From CAVYUC01 sp963771595 (lineage in GTDB: Bacteria; Bacteroidota; Bacteroidia; Bacteroidales; Prolixibacteraceae), in assembly GCA_963771595.1 (NCBI GenBank), contig CAVYUC010000022.1, forward strand, positions 30,011-94,010: DNA of 64,000 nt, in the 5' to 3' direction. A model generated the notes under the pieces. It made no database searches. It worked only from the letters and a program-made list of their open reading frames with translations, and was not told the DNA's origin. The position numbers and the translations under genes were made by a program. Shown piece after piece: positions 33,768-43,277 of the stretch. How positions within the stretch are numbered: the first letter of the stretch is position 1; every line of letters begins with the position of its first letter.

Positions 33768-34800
33768 ATGAGCGAAACGAAAAAACGAATCGGTTTTTTT
33801 GAAAAATACCTGACACTTTGGGTGGCACTTTGCATTGCCGCCGGAATTGCAATTGGATACTTTGCAGGCGATAAAATTCAGCTGCTGAGCAGTCTTGAAT
33901 TGTTCAGGGTTAATATTCCGGTAGCTGTTTTGGTTTGGCTGATGATTTATCCGATGATGTTGCAAGTGGATTTTTCGAGTATCAGAAATGTGGGGAAACG
34001 ACCGAAAGGATTACTGCTGACTTTGGTTGTCAACTGGCTGATAAAACCGTTTACCATGGCTTTTTTTGCATGGATATTTTTCACCAAAATTTATTCGGCA
34101 TTCATTATCCCTGAACTGGCAGGTGAATACATTGCAGGCGCCATTTTGCTGGGAGCGGCACCCTGCACGGCAATGGTTTTTGTGTGGAGCTACTTAACGG
34201 ATGGCGATGCAAATTACACGCTGGTGCAGGTTTCGGTAAATGACCTGATTATTTTAGTGGCTTTTGTGCCGATAGTTGGCCTTTTGCTGGGAATCACAAA
34301 CATTCAGATTCCGTACAACACACTGGTGGCAAGTGTGATTATTTTTGTTGTCGTACCGCTTGCAGCCGGGTACATTACGCATAAAATCCTGATTCGTTCC
34401 AAAGGCGAAGAATGGTTTAAAAACGAGTTTCTACCCAAATTTAAACCGGTTTCCATCATCGCATTGCTGGTAACTTTAGATTTTATTATTTGCTTTTCAG
34501 GGAACGAATATCACCGAAAATCCGCTGATAATTTTACTGATTGCAGTTCCGCTGGTTATTCAAACGTACTTTATATTTTTTGTAGCCTGGATTGCCGGGC
34601 GCAAACTGAAACTTCCGCATAATATTATTTCACCGGCGGCGATGATTGGCGCCAGCAACTTTTTTGAACTGGCAGTTGCAGTTGCAATCGCTTTGTTTGG
34701 GTTGCAATCACCAGCCGCATTGGTAACCGTTGTAGGTGTGTTGGTGGAAGTACCGGTGATGTTGTCGTTGGTGGCATTGGCAAACCGGTGGAAAAGTTAA
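33768..34800 (+). pseudogene. acr3: ACR3-family arsenite efflux permease, frameshifted
   Basis: The first 237 codons encode a normal ACR3 permease with the conserved GAAPCTAMVFVWSYL (essential Cys). At about 34479, in a T/A run (GATTTTATTATTT), the frame breaks and the original frame stops at 34622. The frame shifted by +1 resumes at 34480 with ILLFAFQGTNITENPLI and runs through NIISPAAMIGASNFFELAVA to a natural stop at 34800. The total fits a full ten-helix protein of about 344 residues. Either a one-base insertion inactivated it or the base is an assembly error. Confidence 0.88.
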
Positions 34801-34843
34801 ATTCGAAATACCTGTATTTCTAAAATAAATCCAGTATTTGGTT

Positions 34844-35371
34844 TTATTCGACCCTTTCAATAATTTGATTTCCTGCAATTATAAATTTCTCTTTGTTATC
34901 AGCTAAATCAATAACCGAAATAATGACGTCAACATATACTCCGGGCTCCCACACCGGCCCATCTTTGCTTATCAGAAATGATTTGTATTCAGGAGTAAAT
35001 TTATCCGGGTTCGTCTTCGGATCGGAAATCCAAACCTGATTATTGTTAACCACATAAATTTTTGTAACACGTAACTTTTGAGTTATCCTTGCGCTGTCAG
35101 TATTAACAAGCCAAACCGGTGCAATTAATCGCCGTTTCTGCATATTAATTGGGCCAATTCCGGGAGTAAAGTTTCTGTAAAGCTCCGTTTCAAGAATCAA
35201 ATTCTGATTGTCAATTTTCACAGTGTCAGAAGAATTGGAATACAATTTCGTAATCAGCGCCCGATCGTTTGTGACTTCGGGTTCAAAAATATCTTTTTGG
35301 CAAGCGCAAACTGTGGCAACAATCAAATCTAAAAGCAAAAAAATAAGAAGGTTGAATTTAATATTCATCAT
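34844..35371 (-). CDS. Lipoprotein of unknown function
   Basis: 175 residues. Signal peptide with lipobox VCAC (Cys about 24). The rest is soluble and probably beta-rich, with no motif I recognise. It is transcribed towards acr3 and divergently from the small gene at 35562. Confidence 0.7.
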   Translation of the reverse strand: MMNIKFNLLIFLLLDLIVATVCACQKDIFEPEVTNDRALITKLYSNSSDTVKIDNQNLILETELYRNFTPGIGPINMQKRRLIAPVWLVNTDSARITQKLRVTKIYVVNNNQVWISDPKTNPDKFTPEYKSFLISKDGPVWEPGVYVDVIISVIDLADNKEKFIIAGNQIIERVE

Positions 35372-35561
35372 TGTTTTTTATTTTGAAATTAAAACTTTTA
35401 ACACCATTCAAGAGTCTTATTTGTTTCCCTGTTTTTTTTTCATCCAAACCTGATTTCAGTATAGAATATTTTGCAAAACTTTACTAACTTGTTATAACAA
35501 TTCGAAAAGCAACAAAATTAATGGAACTGGTTTAATGTTTAACAATCTAAATATCACATTC

Positions 35562-35903
35562 ATGAAAAAAATTACACTTCTTCTTCTGGGTATTTTTCCC
35601 TTGTTCTGCTTTGGACAGAAAATTCAAAATATCAAAACCAAAGAAGTGGCAGAACTTCCGGAAAAAGTTGAAAATTATTGTGCAGTTGTGCAGCAATCCA
35701 AAGACGGCAAAACGGATTTCATTATTGAATTCGATGGAAACGACGCCTGGAAACTGCTTGATGACGACGAGGAAAAAACATTGGAATTTGATAATATTGT
35801 TGCTGTTATGAACTTCATGTACAAAAACTACTGGGAATATATTGGTAACATTAACGAAACAAAAGACACACCGCCTAAGTATTTTTTCAGAAAACGAAGT
35901 TGA
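35562..35903 (+). CDS. Small secreted protein of unknown function
   Basis: 113 residues from the ATG at 35562 (MKKITLLLLGIFPLFCFGQ is a clean signal peptide; an ATG at 35535 would place non-signal residues first). The mature part is acidic and shows no known motif. Expression context is unclear. Confidence 0.65.
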   Translation: MKKITLLLLGIFPLFCFGQKIQNIKTKEVAELPEKVENYCAVVQQSKDGKTDFIIEFDGNDAWKLLDDDEEKTLEFDNIVAVMNFMYKNYWEYIGNINETKDTPPKYFFRKRS

Positions 35904-36049
35904 CAGCAGTTATACCGATTATCAATTGAATTGAGCCTAAAACCATTTCACTCTTTAAAGCTTTTCATTTGTATATCGGCATTAACCATCGTAGTTTTGA
36001 AACTTCGCGTAAGGCTCAGTTAAAAAAACAATTGGTATTACATGTTTTT

Positions 36050-36370
36050 TCAATATCCGGTAATGGACTCGAGCCAGCGCCGGACTTCCCTGATTTCTTC
36101 ACGAAGCTCAATTACATCCGCTTCCGAAAGTGGTTTCATGAGTTCAGAATCATACACATCCAGAAAACTTTCGCCATAGCGGGCAATGGAACTTTTGATG
36201 ACGGCAATTCGTTTTCGCAGGTTAGCCAGTTCATTCTCAATTGATTTTTGTTCTTCCGGTTTCAGATCAAATGACTTCATTTTCTTAATCTTTTGATCAT
36301 AAAAAATGCGAAGTTCAACCAGCTCTTCAAACAGTTTTTTCTTATCGTCCTGTGGTAAATAATTTATCAT
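36050..36370 (-). CDS. Small coiled-coil protein of unknown function
   Basis: 106 residues, highly charged, without a signal peptide. Two long heptad-like helices are likely (KKKLFEELVELRIFYDQKI and EEQKSIENELANLRKRIAVI). No known family recognised. It lies between the accessory genes and the PUL, 20 bases after the GH95 stop on the same strand. Confidence 0.65.
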   Translation of the reverse strand: MINYLPQDDKKKLFEELVELRIFYDQKIKKMKSFDLKPEEQKSIENELANLRKRIAVIKSSIARYGESFLDVYDSELMKPLSEADVIELREEIREVRRWLESITGY

Positions 36371-36390
36371 AATCAGTTACATTTCATCAT

Positions 36391-38778
36391 TTAAAAATCC
36401 TTCGATTTAAAAACATAAATTTCCCCGGCTGTGGTTTCGCGGGAGATGAGTTTTCCCGAATACCGCAGATTCAGTACGTTTCCGAGCAGCGATTTCACTT
36501 TTATGGAATTAAGTTTACCGTTCGACCAGAAAATGGTAACCACGAATCCGCCGCGGCCTTTTATTCCTGAAATGCTTCCGCTTGACAGTTTCGAAGGAAG
36601 AGCCGGAAGAATATCCAGAAAATAGTTTCCATCGCCATCGCGCAAGTGCGATTGCAGCAACATCTCTGTGATTCCGGAAGTTGCCCCAAAATTGCCATCG
36701 ATTTGAAACGGCGGATGGGCATCAAAAAGGTTCATGTACAATCCGCCCCTGTCCTGGTAATTTGTTTCTTCACTTTTCGAAGGGACCATCAGGTTTTTTA
36801 ACAGCAAAAAGGAGTGATCGCCGTCGAGCAGGCGCGCCCAGAAATTAATTTTCCATGCCCGCGACCAGCCTGTTCCGCCGTCGCCACGCTGAAGAAGCGT
36901 CGCTTTGCAGGCTTCTGCCAATTCTGGCGTGGTTAACGGATGAATTTCGTTTCCCGGATGCAAAGCCCACAGATGCGACACATGACGATGCTGGTTTGCA
37001 GGGTCGTCCTTATCTTCCAGCCACTCCTGCAACTGGCCGTACTGCCCGATTTGCAGGGGTGCAATTTTCGCCCGCTTTTCTCTCAGCAGACTAACAAAAG
37101 CCGAATCAACTCCTAAAATTTCGGCGGCTTCAATGGTATTTGTCATTAAGTTGCGGATGATTTCATGGTCCATTGTTGGCCCCATTACCAGCCCGCCCTG
37201 TTCGGGGCTGTTGCTTGGGCCGCTAATCAGCCATTCCGGATGATTGGGATCAGAAACAAGATATTCAGTAAAAAATTCTGCTGCTGATTTTAATACAGGA
37301 TAAGCCGTTTTCTCCAGATAATTTGCATCACCGGTAAATTGATAATGCCACCATAAATGCTGACAAAGCCATGCACCGCCGGTGACCCAGATTCCATGAT
37401 TGGCATTGTTGATTGGAGCAGCACCGCGCCACAAATCGGTATTATGATGAGCCACCCAGCCATTCATTTTGTAATGTACCCGGGCCACATTTTTACCCGT
37501 TTCCGATAAGTCTTTCACCATGCTAATCAATGGCAGCGTGCATTCCGATAAGTTGGTAATTTCTGCCGGCCAGTAATTCATTTCAGTATTAATGTTGATG
37601 GTGTATTTGCTGTCCCATGGCGGTGTTAATTTATCATTCCAAATCCCTTGCAAATTTGCAGGCTGCGTTCCCTGACGCGATGATGAAATGAGCAAATACC
37701 GTCCGTACTGATACAGCAGGGCCACGAGATTCGGATCTTCGTCTTTACGAAACGAAACCAGCCGCTCGTTGGTGGGGCGGTCGGAAATCTGAGCGCTTCC
37801 CAAATCAATTTTCACCCGGTTAAAAAGTTTCTGATAGTCGCGCACATGCTCCGATTTTAAATCCTTATACGATTTTGATTCAAGTTCCGCAAGAACATCT
37901 TCGCAAAGTTCTGAAGGATTAGCTGATATAGTTTTATAATCCACAAAATTTGTTGCTGCCACCAATGTCATTGTAACACTTCTGGCTTTTACAACTTCTA
38001 TTGAATTTGTGTTATTTACCAGGCGCCCCCCTTCATTTTTCACTTTCAGACGGGCTTCAAAAACCAGATTACTTTCAGGATAAGCATTGCCTTCGGGACC
38101 TCTTTCATTTGGATAATTATTTGCCTTGCCCCGAAGAATAACCACATCATCTTCAACCGTAACAGTATATTCCGAATGTGGGGAGTTCAATCCAACGCTG
38201 AAATTCAATTCCCTGTTTCTACTCGATTCCAGGTGCAAAACCAGCGCATTATCGGGCTTCGAAATAAAAGTTTCTTCTTTAAAACTGATCCCATCAACTT
38301 TATAAAAAACAGTGGAAATTGCTTTTTCAATGTTCAGTCTGCGCTGGTATTCTTCCACATTTTCATGATCCTTAAAATTCAGCAGAACATTACCGAATGG
38401 CTGGTAAGCCTGCTGCCCTAGTGGTTGCGACATAAAATGTTCGTTAGCCAGTTCCTCGGCTTTTGCCTGTTCACCCTTCCAAAGCAAATTTCTGATTCTG
38501 TCGAGATAACGGAAAGCGCCCCTGTGGGAATAATCGTGTGGCTGCCCTGTCCACAATGTTTCCTCGTTAAATTGAATAACTTCATTTTCAGGGTTTCCGT
38601 AAACCATGGCTCCCATCCGGCCATTTCCCAGCGGAAGAGCTTCGGTCCAGTTTTCTGCCGGCTTATCGTACCATAAAACCACCGAAGGATCAATTTCTTC
38701 AACCGGCTCAGAATAATAGTTGCATGAAGTCTGGAAAAGTATTAAAATCAACAACGAGAGGAATAACGGGTACTTCAT
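36391..38778 (-). CDS. GH95-family glycoside hydrolase (alpha-L-fucosidase type)
   Basis: 795 residues, lipoprotein (lipobox QTSC, about residue 19). Family GH95 signatures: LPLGNGRMGAMVYGNP with FNEETLWTGQP at the N-terminus, NTEMNYWPAEITNLSE with the catalytic Asn pair, and FQIDGNFGATSGITEML with the general Asp. GH95 members are alpha-1,2-L-fucosidases or alpha-L-galactosidases acting on plant or algal or host glycans. Last gene of the PUL. Confidence 0.93.
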   Translation of the reverse strand: MKYPLFLSLLILILFQTSCNYYSEPVEEIDPSVVLWYDKPAENWTEALPLGNGRMGAMVYGNPENEVIQFNEETLWTGQPHDYSHRGAFRYLDRIRNLLWKGEQAKAEELANEHFMSQPLGQQAYQPFGNVLLNFKDHENVEEYQRRLNIEKAISTVFYKVDGISFKEETFISKPDNALVLHLESSRNRELNFSVGLNSPHSEYTVTVEDDVVILRGKANNYPNERGPEGNAYPESNLVFEARLKVKNEGGRLVNNTNSIEVVKARSVTMTLVAATNFVDYKTISANPSELCEDVLAELESKSYKDLKSEHVRDYQKLFNRVKIDLGSAQISDRPTNERLVSFRKDEDPNLVALLYQYGRYLLISSSRQGTQPANLQGIWNDKLTPPWDSKYTININTEMNYWPAEITNLSECTLPLISMVKDLSETGKNVARVHYKMNGWVAHHNTDLWRGAAPINNANHGIWVTGGAWLCQHLWWHYQFTGDANYLEKTAYPVLKSAAEFFTEYLVSDPNHPEWLISGPSNSPEQGGLVMGPTMDHEIIRNLMTNTIEAAEILGVDSAFVSLLREKRAKIAPLQIGQYGQLQEWLEDKDDPANQHRHVSHLWALHPGNEIHPLTTPELAEACKATLLQRGDGGTGWSRAWKINFWARLLDGDHSFLLLKNLMVPSKSEETNYQDRGGLYMNLFDAHPPFQIDGNFGATSGITEMLLQSHLRDGDGNYFLDILPALPSKLSSGSISGIKGRGGFVVTIFWSNGKLNSIKVKSLLGNVLNLRYSGKLISRETTAGEIYVFKSKDF

Positions 38779-38857
38779 TTTTCGGAAAAATTTATCATTT
38801 TACCCAAACTTACAAATAAAAAGTTCAATCCTGTTTAATATAAGCCGTAAAAAATTG

Positions 38858-41149
38858 TCACTTTTCAATTAGTGTAAATTTTGCTGAATTTTCCGCATTC
38901 GAATTTCCTCCAACAAACACTTCGAATTCACCCGGTTCGGCGCCATAGTTCAAATCAAAATCGTAAAATGCCAAATCATCCGCAGTAATGGTGAAGGTCA
39001 CTGTTTTTGATTCGCCTTTCAGAATCATCACCTTTTTGAAACCTTTCAGTTCGCGAACAGGACGTGTTACAGAAGCCACCAAATCGTGAATGTAAAGCTG
39101 CACCACTTCCTCGCCATCGTAATTTCCGGTATTGGTTACTTTCACCGAAATGTCCAGTTTATCATTTTTGCTGAATGTGTTTTTACTCAGTTTAAGGTTC
39201 CCGTATTCAAATGTTGTATAACTTAATCCGTAACCAAATGGATACAACGGCGAATTTGCCACATCAAGATAATTGGATTTGAACTTGGTGAATTCATCGC
39301 CCTGCTGGGGCCGGCCTGTGGACCGGTGGGCGTAATAAACCGGCACCTGACCCACATTCCGGGGAAAAGTTGCTGTTAATTTTCCTGACGGATTGTATTT
39401 TCCAAACAGCACATCGGCAATAGCATTTCCGGCTTCCACTCCCGGATGCCACACCTGTAAAACAGCTGTCGCCAGTTCATCTTCTTCCACCAGCGCCAGC
39501 GGCCTTCCGCTCATGGTAACCAAAATCAACGGCTTTCCAATCTTTGCCAGCGCCCGTACCAGTTTTTTCTGGCTTTCGGGAAGTTGCAAACTGGAACGGC
39601 TGGCCGATTCTCCGCTGAATTCTGATGCTTCGCCAATAACCGCCACAATTACATCTGCATTTTTGGCAATATCCACCGCTTCCGTTAGCATGGTTTCCGG
39701 CGATCGTTCATCAATATCTATTCGTGTTCCAAAAACATTTACATGTTTTGCGAAAGTCGTATCATCTGAAATATTGGCTCCTTTTGCATATCGAATTTCG
39801 ACATTACTTCCGGCTACATTTTTCATCCCTTCCAAAACCGGTACCGACAACTCCGGATTTCCGGTGGGTGCCCAGGTGCCGAGCATGTTGTTTTTATTGT
39901 TGGCCAGCGGGCCAATCAATGCAATGGTTCCTGACTTTTGCAGCGGCAATACCTGATTTTGATTCTTCAGCAAAACAAAAGAATGGGCCGCTGCTTTTCG
40001 TGCAAATGCCCGGTGTTCATCTGTCAGAATATCTTTTTCTGGTCGCGATTCATCCACATAACGATATGGATTTTCAAAGAGACCGAGTTTGTATTTCGCT
40101 TCCAAAATCCGTCGGCAAGCTATATTTATGTCTTCTTCGGAAACAATCCCTTCTTTTAGAGATTTCTGAAGTGTATTCAGAAATCCTTCACCCACCATAT
40201 CCATGTCAAGGCCGGCTTTAAGAGCAAGTGCCGAAACAGTTTGTAAATCACCCAATCCGTGTGCAGTCATTTCATTAACGGAAGTATAATCAGAGACCAC
40301 AAATCCATCAAATCCCCAGCGGTCGCGGAGTATTTCAGTAAGTAGCCATTTATTTCCTGATGCGGGAATTCCGCGCACATCATTAAATGATGACATAACG
40401 CAACCGACACCGGCTTCCACCGCTGCCTTGTACGGCGGAAAGTAGTCATTAAACATCCTCTGGCGGCTCATATCCACGGTATTATAATCGCGGCCGGCTT
40501 CTGCGCCGCCATATAAAGCGAAATGTTTTACAGTTGCCATCATAGTGTTTTCTTTGCTCAAATCATCGCCCTGGTACCCCTGCACCATTGCTTTTGCTAT
40601 CTGCGCACCCAGGAACGGATCCTCTCCGGCTCCTTCGGCAATCCGCCCCCAGCGGGGGTCACGGGCAATATCCACCATGGGTGAAAAGTTCCAAAAAATA
40701 CCATCAGCAGTGGCTTCCTGTGCGGCAATTTGAGCAGTCTGTTTTATCATTGCCGTGTCCCAACTCGCCGATAATCCCAATGGAATCGGAAAAGTGGTTT
40801 TGTAGCCATGAATAACATCCGAACCCACAATAAGCGGAATTCCGAAGCGGGTTTGCTTCACCGCCAATTCCTGTGCCTGCCGGATTTTTGCCGGCCCGGC
40901 AATGCCAAAAATACCGCCTACATTACCGGCTTTAATATTGTCTTCCACACCGGTGCTAACTACAGAGCCTGTCGGAATTCCACCGCCGGGAGTAATCAGA
41001 TTCAACTGCCCTATTTTTTCCTGAATGGTCATTTTTCCCATCAAATCATTTATAAAGGCATCCATTCGGGCATTGTCACTGGTTTGGGAATTTGCCTGCA
41101 AAACTGCTGCAATCAGCAAAATTGTGAAGAGTAATCCGTGTCGTTTCAT
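38858..41149 (-). CDS. bglX: GH3-family beta-glucosidase
   Basis: 763 residues with a signal peptide ending at about 22. Domain 1 has the (beta/alpha) barrel with the nucleophile Asp in GFDGFVVSDYTS; the second domain and a C-terminal FN3-like domain (LDISVKVTNTGNYDGEEVVQLYI) complete the BglX architecture. In Bacteroides thetaiotaomicron a GH3 enzyme next to GH144-type genes acts on sophoro-oligosaccharides, so it likely releases glucose from beta-linked oligosaccharides here in the periplasm. Confidence 0.92.
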   Translation of the reverse strand: MKRHGLLFTILLIAAVLQANSQTSDNARMDAFINDLMGKMTIQEKIGQLNLITPGGGIPTGSVVSTGVEDNIKAGNVGGIFGIAGPAKIRQAQELAVKQTRFGIPLIVGSDVIHGYKTTFPIPLGLSASWDTAMIKQTAQIAAQEATADGIFWNFSPMVDIARDPRWGRIAEGAGEDPFLGAQIAKAMVQGYQGDDLSKENTMMATVKHFALYGGAEAGRDYNTVDMSRQRMFNDYFPPYKAAVEAGVGCVMSSFNDVRGIPASGNKWLLTEILRDRWGFDGFVVSDYTSVNEMTAHGLGDLQTVSALALKAGLDMDMVGEGFLNTLQKSLKEGIVSEEDINIACRRILEAKYKLGLFENPYRYVDESRPEKDILTDEHRAFARKAAAHSFVLLKNQNQVLPLQKSGTIALIGPLANNKNNMLGTWAPTGNPELSVPVLEGMKNVAGSNVEIRYAKGANISDDTTFAKHVNVFGTRIDIDERSPETMLTEAVDIAKNADVIVAVIGEASEFSGESASRSSLQLPESQKKLVRALAKIGKPLILVTMSGRPLALVEEDELATAVLQVWHPGVEAGNAIADVLFGKYNPSGKLTATFPRNVGQVPVYYAHRSTGRPQQGDEFTKFKSNYLDVANSPLYPFGYGLSYTTFEYGNLKLSKNTFSKNDKLDISVKVTNTGNYDGEEVVQLYIHDLVASVTRPVRELKGFKKVMILKGESKTVTFTITADDLAFYDFDLNYGAEPGEFEVFVGGNSNAENSAKFTLIEK

Positions 41150-41194
41150 TGCTTGTGAATTTTATATTTCGTTTTAAATAATTGTTCTTAAAAT

Positions 41195-41311
41195 CTCCCG
41201 CAGATTATGCAGTATAACTCTGGTTATTAAATTCTCAGCGAAAATCAGCGACATCTGCGGGAAACCTTTTACACAATCTCAACTAAAAAAAACCTCCCGC
41301 AGATTGCGCAG
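41195..41311. repeat. CTCCCGCAGAT repeats between GH3 and GH43 genes
   Basis: CTCCCGCAGATTATGCAG (41195-41212), a reverse-complement form with ATCTGCGGGA near 41253-41262, and CCTCCCGCAGATTGCGCAG (41293-41311). Two direct copies and one inverted copy can form hairpins. This is a dispersed intergenic repeat type common in Bacteroidota genomes. Confidence 0.6.
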
Positions 41312-41351
41312 AAAAAAGCTGATTATAATTATATCAGCAGGAAAACGATTT

Positions 41352-43091
41352 CTATTCTACCCTGACTATTTCTGTTCGTTCCGAAATGCCATTTTCATTA
41401 AAAGCTTCAACGCTGAAATAATATTCCTGATCCACCGACAATGCCTTCAGCAACAATTGATTTTCGCCGTAAACCAACCATGAACTGTACAACTTATCCG
41501 GTGCAATTCCCCACAACACGTTATATCCCTGCACATTTTCCTGCGCCTGCCAGGTAATCATTGCATCGCGCCGGTCTTCATACCGATTCACTTTGAAATC
41601 TTTCACTCCTTTGGGCACTTTGCCCTGTCCTTTTCCAAATACCCGTAAATCGGATATGGAAAGGTTTGGCATTGGCACATGAATGTTCCGGTAACGAATG
41701 TAGCGCACCAGTTCGGGAACGGCAAGTTCCACATAATCATTGGGCGTGTCTTTGTAGCTGTTCTTTTTATCTGCCAGCATTTTCCAGTTATCCCCATCAA
41801 GCGAGCCTTCGAGAATATAGCGGTGATAAAGCCCCGGAATCCGTCCATACATATCCGATTGGTAATCGTTGTAATTCACCTGAACTGCAAACACTTTTGC
41901 CGGATTTACAAGATCGATTTCAATCCACTGCTGATCGTTGTTTTCCTTCGCCAGCCAAAAGGTTTTAATATTCTCGTCGGTAATATTTTCTGCGGCAAAT
42001 TCTTCCACAGAGGAAGATGCTTTCACCGGTTTATTATATGAAAGCAACATCCAGCCGGCAAATTGTCCCTGAATTTCAGGAATGGCCGGTGCATAATGCG
42101 GATAATCGCCAAAATAGGTATCTGTGTACATCAATCCGTCTTCGTCGAAGTAGGTGGGATACATTACTATCCGGCGTTCCCAGCCCACATTTACATTCAC
42201 TACCATCGACGCGAAATGCCAATACTGTTGCTGCGGGCCATACACTGTGCTTCCGTGGCCTGCACCATTTCCAAACCCCCCGGGTTTATAGGAAATTGGA
42301 TTATTCGGTGCATACCTGTATGGTCCGAGCGGTGAATCACTGACATAAACACCATCGGCATAAACATTGAATTCAGTTCCCGGAGCAGCATACTGCATGT
42401 AATATTTTCCGTTGTGTTTGGTCAGCCACGGCCCTTCAATGTATCCTTCCAGTTCAGTGTTGGAATGGTTTTCGCCAAACCGCTCCCAGCCATGCCGCGA
42501 TTCATCGAGATTAAACAATTCGATTTCCTCATTCGATGGCCGGAAACGTTTGTTTTTATCCAGCTTTTTGGCACGAATGGGAAATTTGTTGGATGAACCC
42601 CAAAACATATAAGCCTGCCCGTCGTCATCAATAAACAAATCCGGATCCTGCAGATTATGCAAAATCGATGGGGTAGCTTTCCACCTGCCGCTTTTGGGAT
42701 CTTCGGAATAAAGTACACTCATGGAACCGGACGGGTTTCCGGCAACATACAATATCGAATCTTTATAGTTAAAGGCTGCCGGTGCATTGGAACCCTGAAA
42801 ATACCATTGCTCCGGATCTATAAAATCCCAGTGCTGCAAATCGTCGGAATGCCAGTAGCCCATTGACCGGGTGACAAACATGTAATACTCACCCCGAAAT
42901 TCCACCACCGCCGGATCGGCACCTGAACGATAGGAAAGATCATTGTTGGCATTGTAAATCATATAGGTATAATCGAGATTCAGCGGATTACAGTAAGTCG
43001 TCATCCGGGTATTCTGGGCTAGTGCTTCTGAATTATACAGGATGCTTAAAATCGAAATCAATAAAATACCACGTCTAAAAAATCTTTTCAT
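41352..43091 (-). CDS. GH43-like glycoside hydrolase with F5/8 type C and FN3 domains
   Basis: 579 residues with signal peptide (MKRFFRRGILLISILSILYN). Catalytic five-bladed propeller (about 30-340) with the GH43 acid residues in SGADPAVVEF, LQDPDLFIDDDGQ and GYIEGPWLTKH. A discoidin/F5/8 type C carbohydrate-binding domain follows (about 350-480), then an FN3 domain to the end. Substrate could be arabinose- or galactose-containing; it is not decided by sequence. Part of the PUL operon. Confidence 0.88.
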   Translation of the reverse strand: MKRFFRRGILLISILSILYNSEALAQNTRMTTYCNPLNLDYTYMIYNANNDLSYRSGADPAVVEFRGEYYMFVTRSMGYWHSDDLQHWDFIDPEQWYFQGSNAPAAFNYKDSILYVAGNPSGSMSVLYSEDPKSGRWKATPSILHNLQDPDLFIDDDGQAYMFWGSSNKFPIRAKKLDKNKRFRPSNEEIELFNLDESRHGWERFGENHSNTELEGYIEGPWLTKHNGKYYMQYAAPGTEFNVYADGVYVSDSPLGPYRYAPNNPISYKPGGFGNGAGHGSTVYGPQQQYWHFASMVVNVNVGWERRIVMYPTYFDEDGLMYTDTYFGDYPHYAPAIPEIQGQFAGWMLLSYNKPVKASSSVEEFAAENITDENIKTFWLAKENNDQQWIEIDLVNPAKVFAVQVNYNDYQSDMYGRIPGLYHRYILEGSLDGDNWKMLADKKNSYKDTPNDYVELAVPELVRYIRYRNIHVPMPNLSISDLRVFGKGQGKVPKGVKDFKVNRYEDRRDAMITWQAQENVQGYNVLWGIAPDKLYSSWLVYGENQLLLKALSVDQEYYFSVEAFNENGISERTEIVRVE

Positions 43092-43140
43092 ATTAATTCA
43101 ACTATAATGTTTTCCGAAATTGCGGTTGCCATTCTTTTAA

Positions 43141-43180
43141 TGTCATTTCGAATCCCGTATTCCGGGTGAGAAATCTCCTG
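43141..43180. repeat. TGTCATTTCGAA-type repeat between GH43 and GH144 genes
   Basis: TGTCATTTCGAATCCCGTAT continues with TCCGGGTGAGAAATCTCC. It is a degenerate copy of the same TGTCATT... element family as the two copies near 18950 and 19188. Confidence 0.5.
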
Positions 43181-43277
43181 GTTTAAAAAAAAGGATTATG
43201 ACCGTAAAAACAGTTAGCAGCATTCGGCAAATAACTACGATAAAAATCATTTGTTCATTTTTTACCCCTTTACTTAT

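Noticed and set aside
41195..41311. CRISPR-like array from the CTCCCGCAGAT copies
   Set aside because: Only three copies, one inverted, with unequal spacing and no cas genes in the window.
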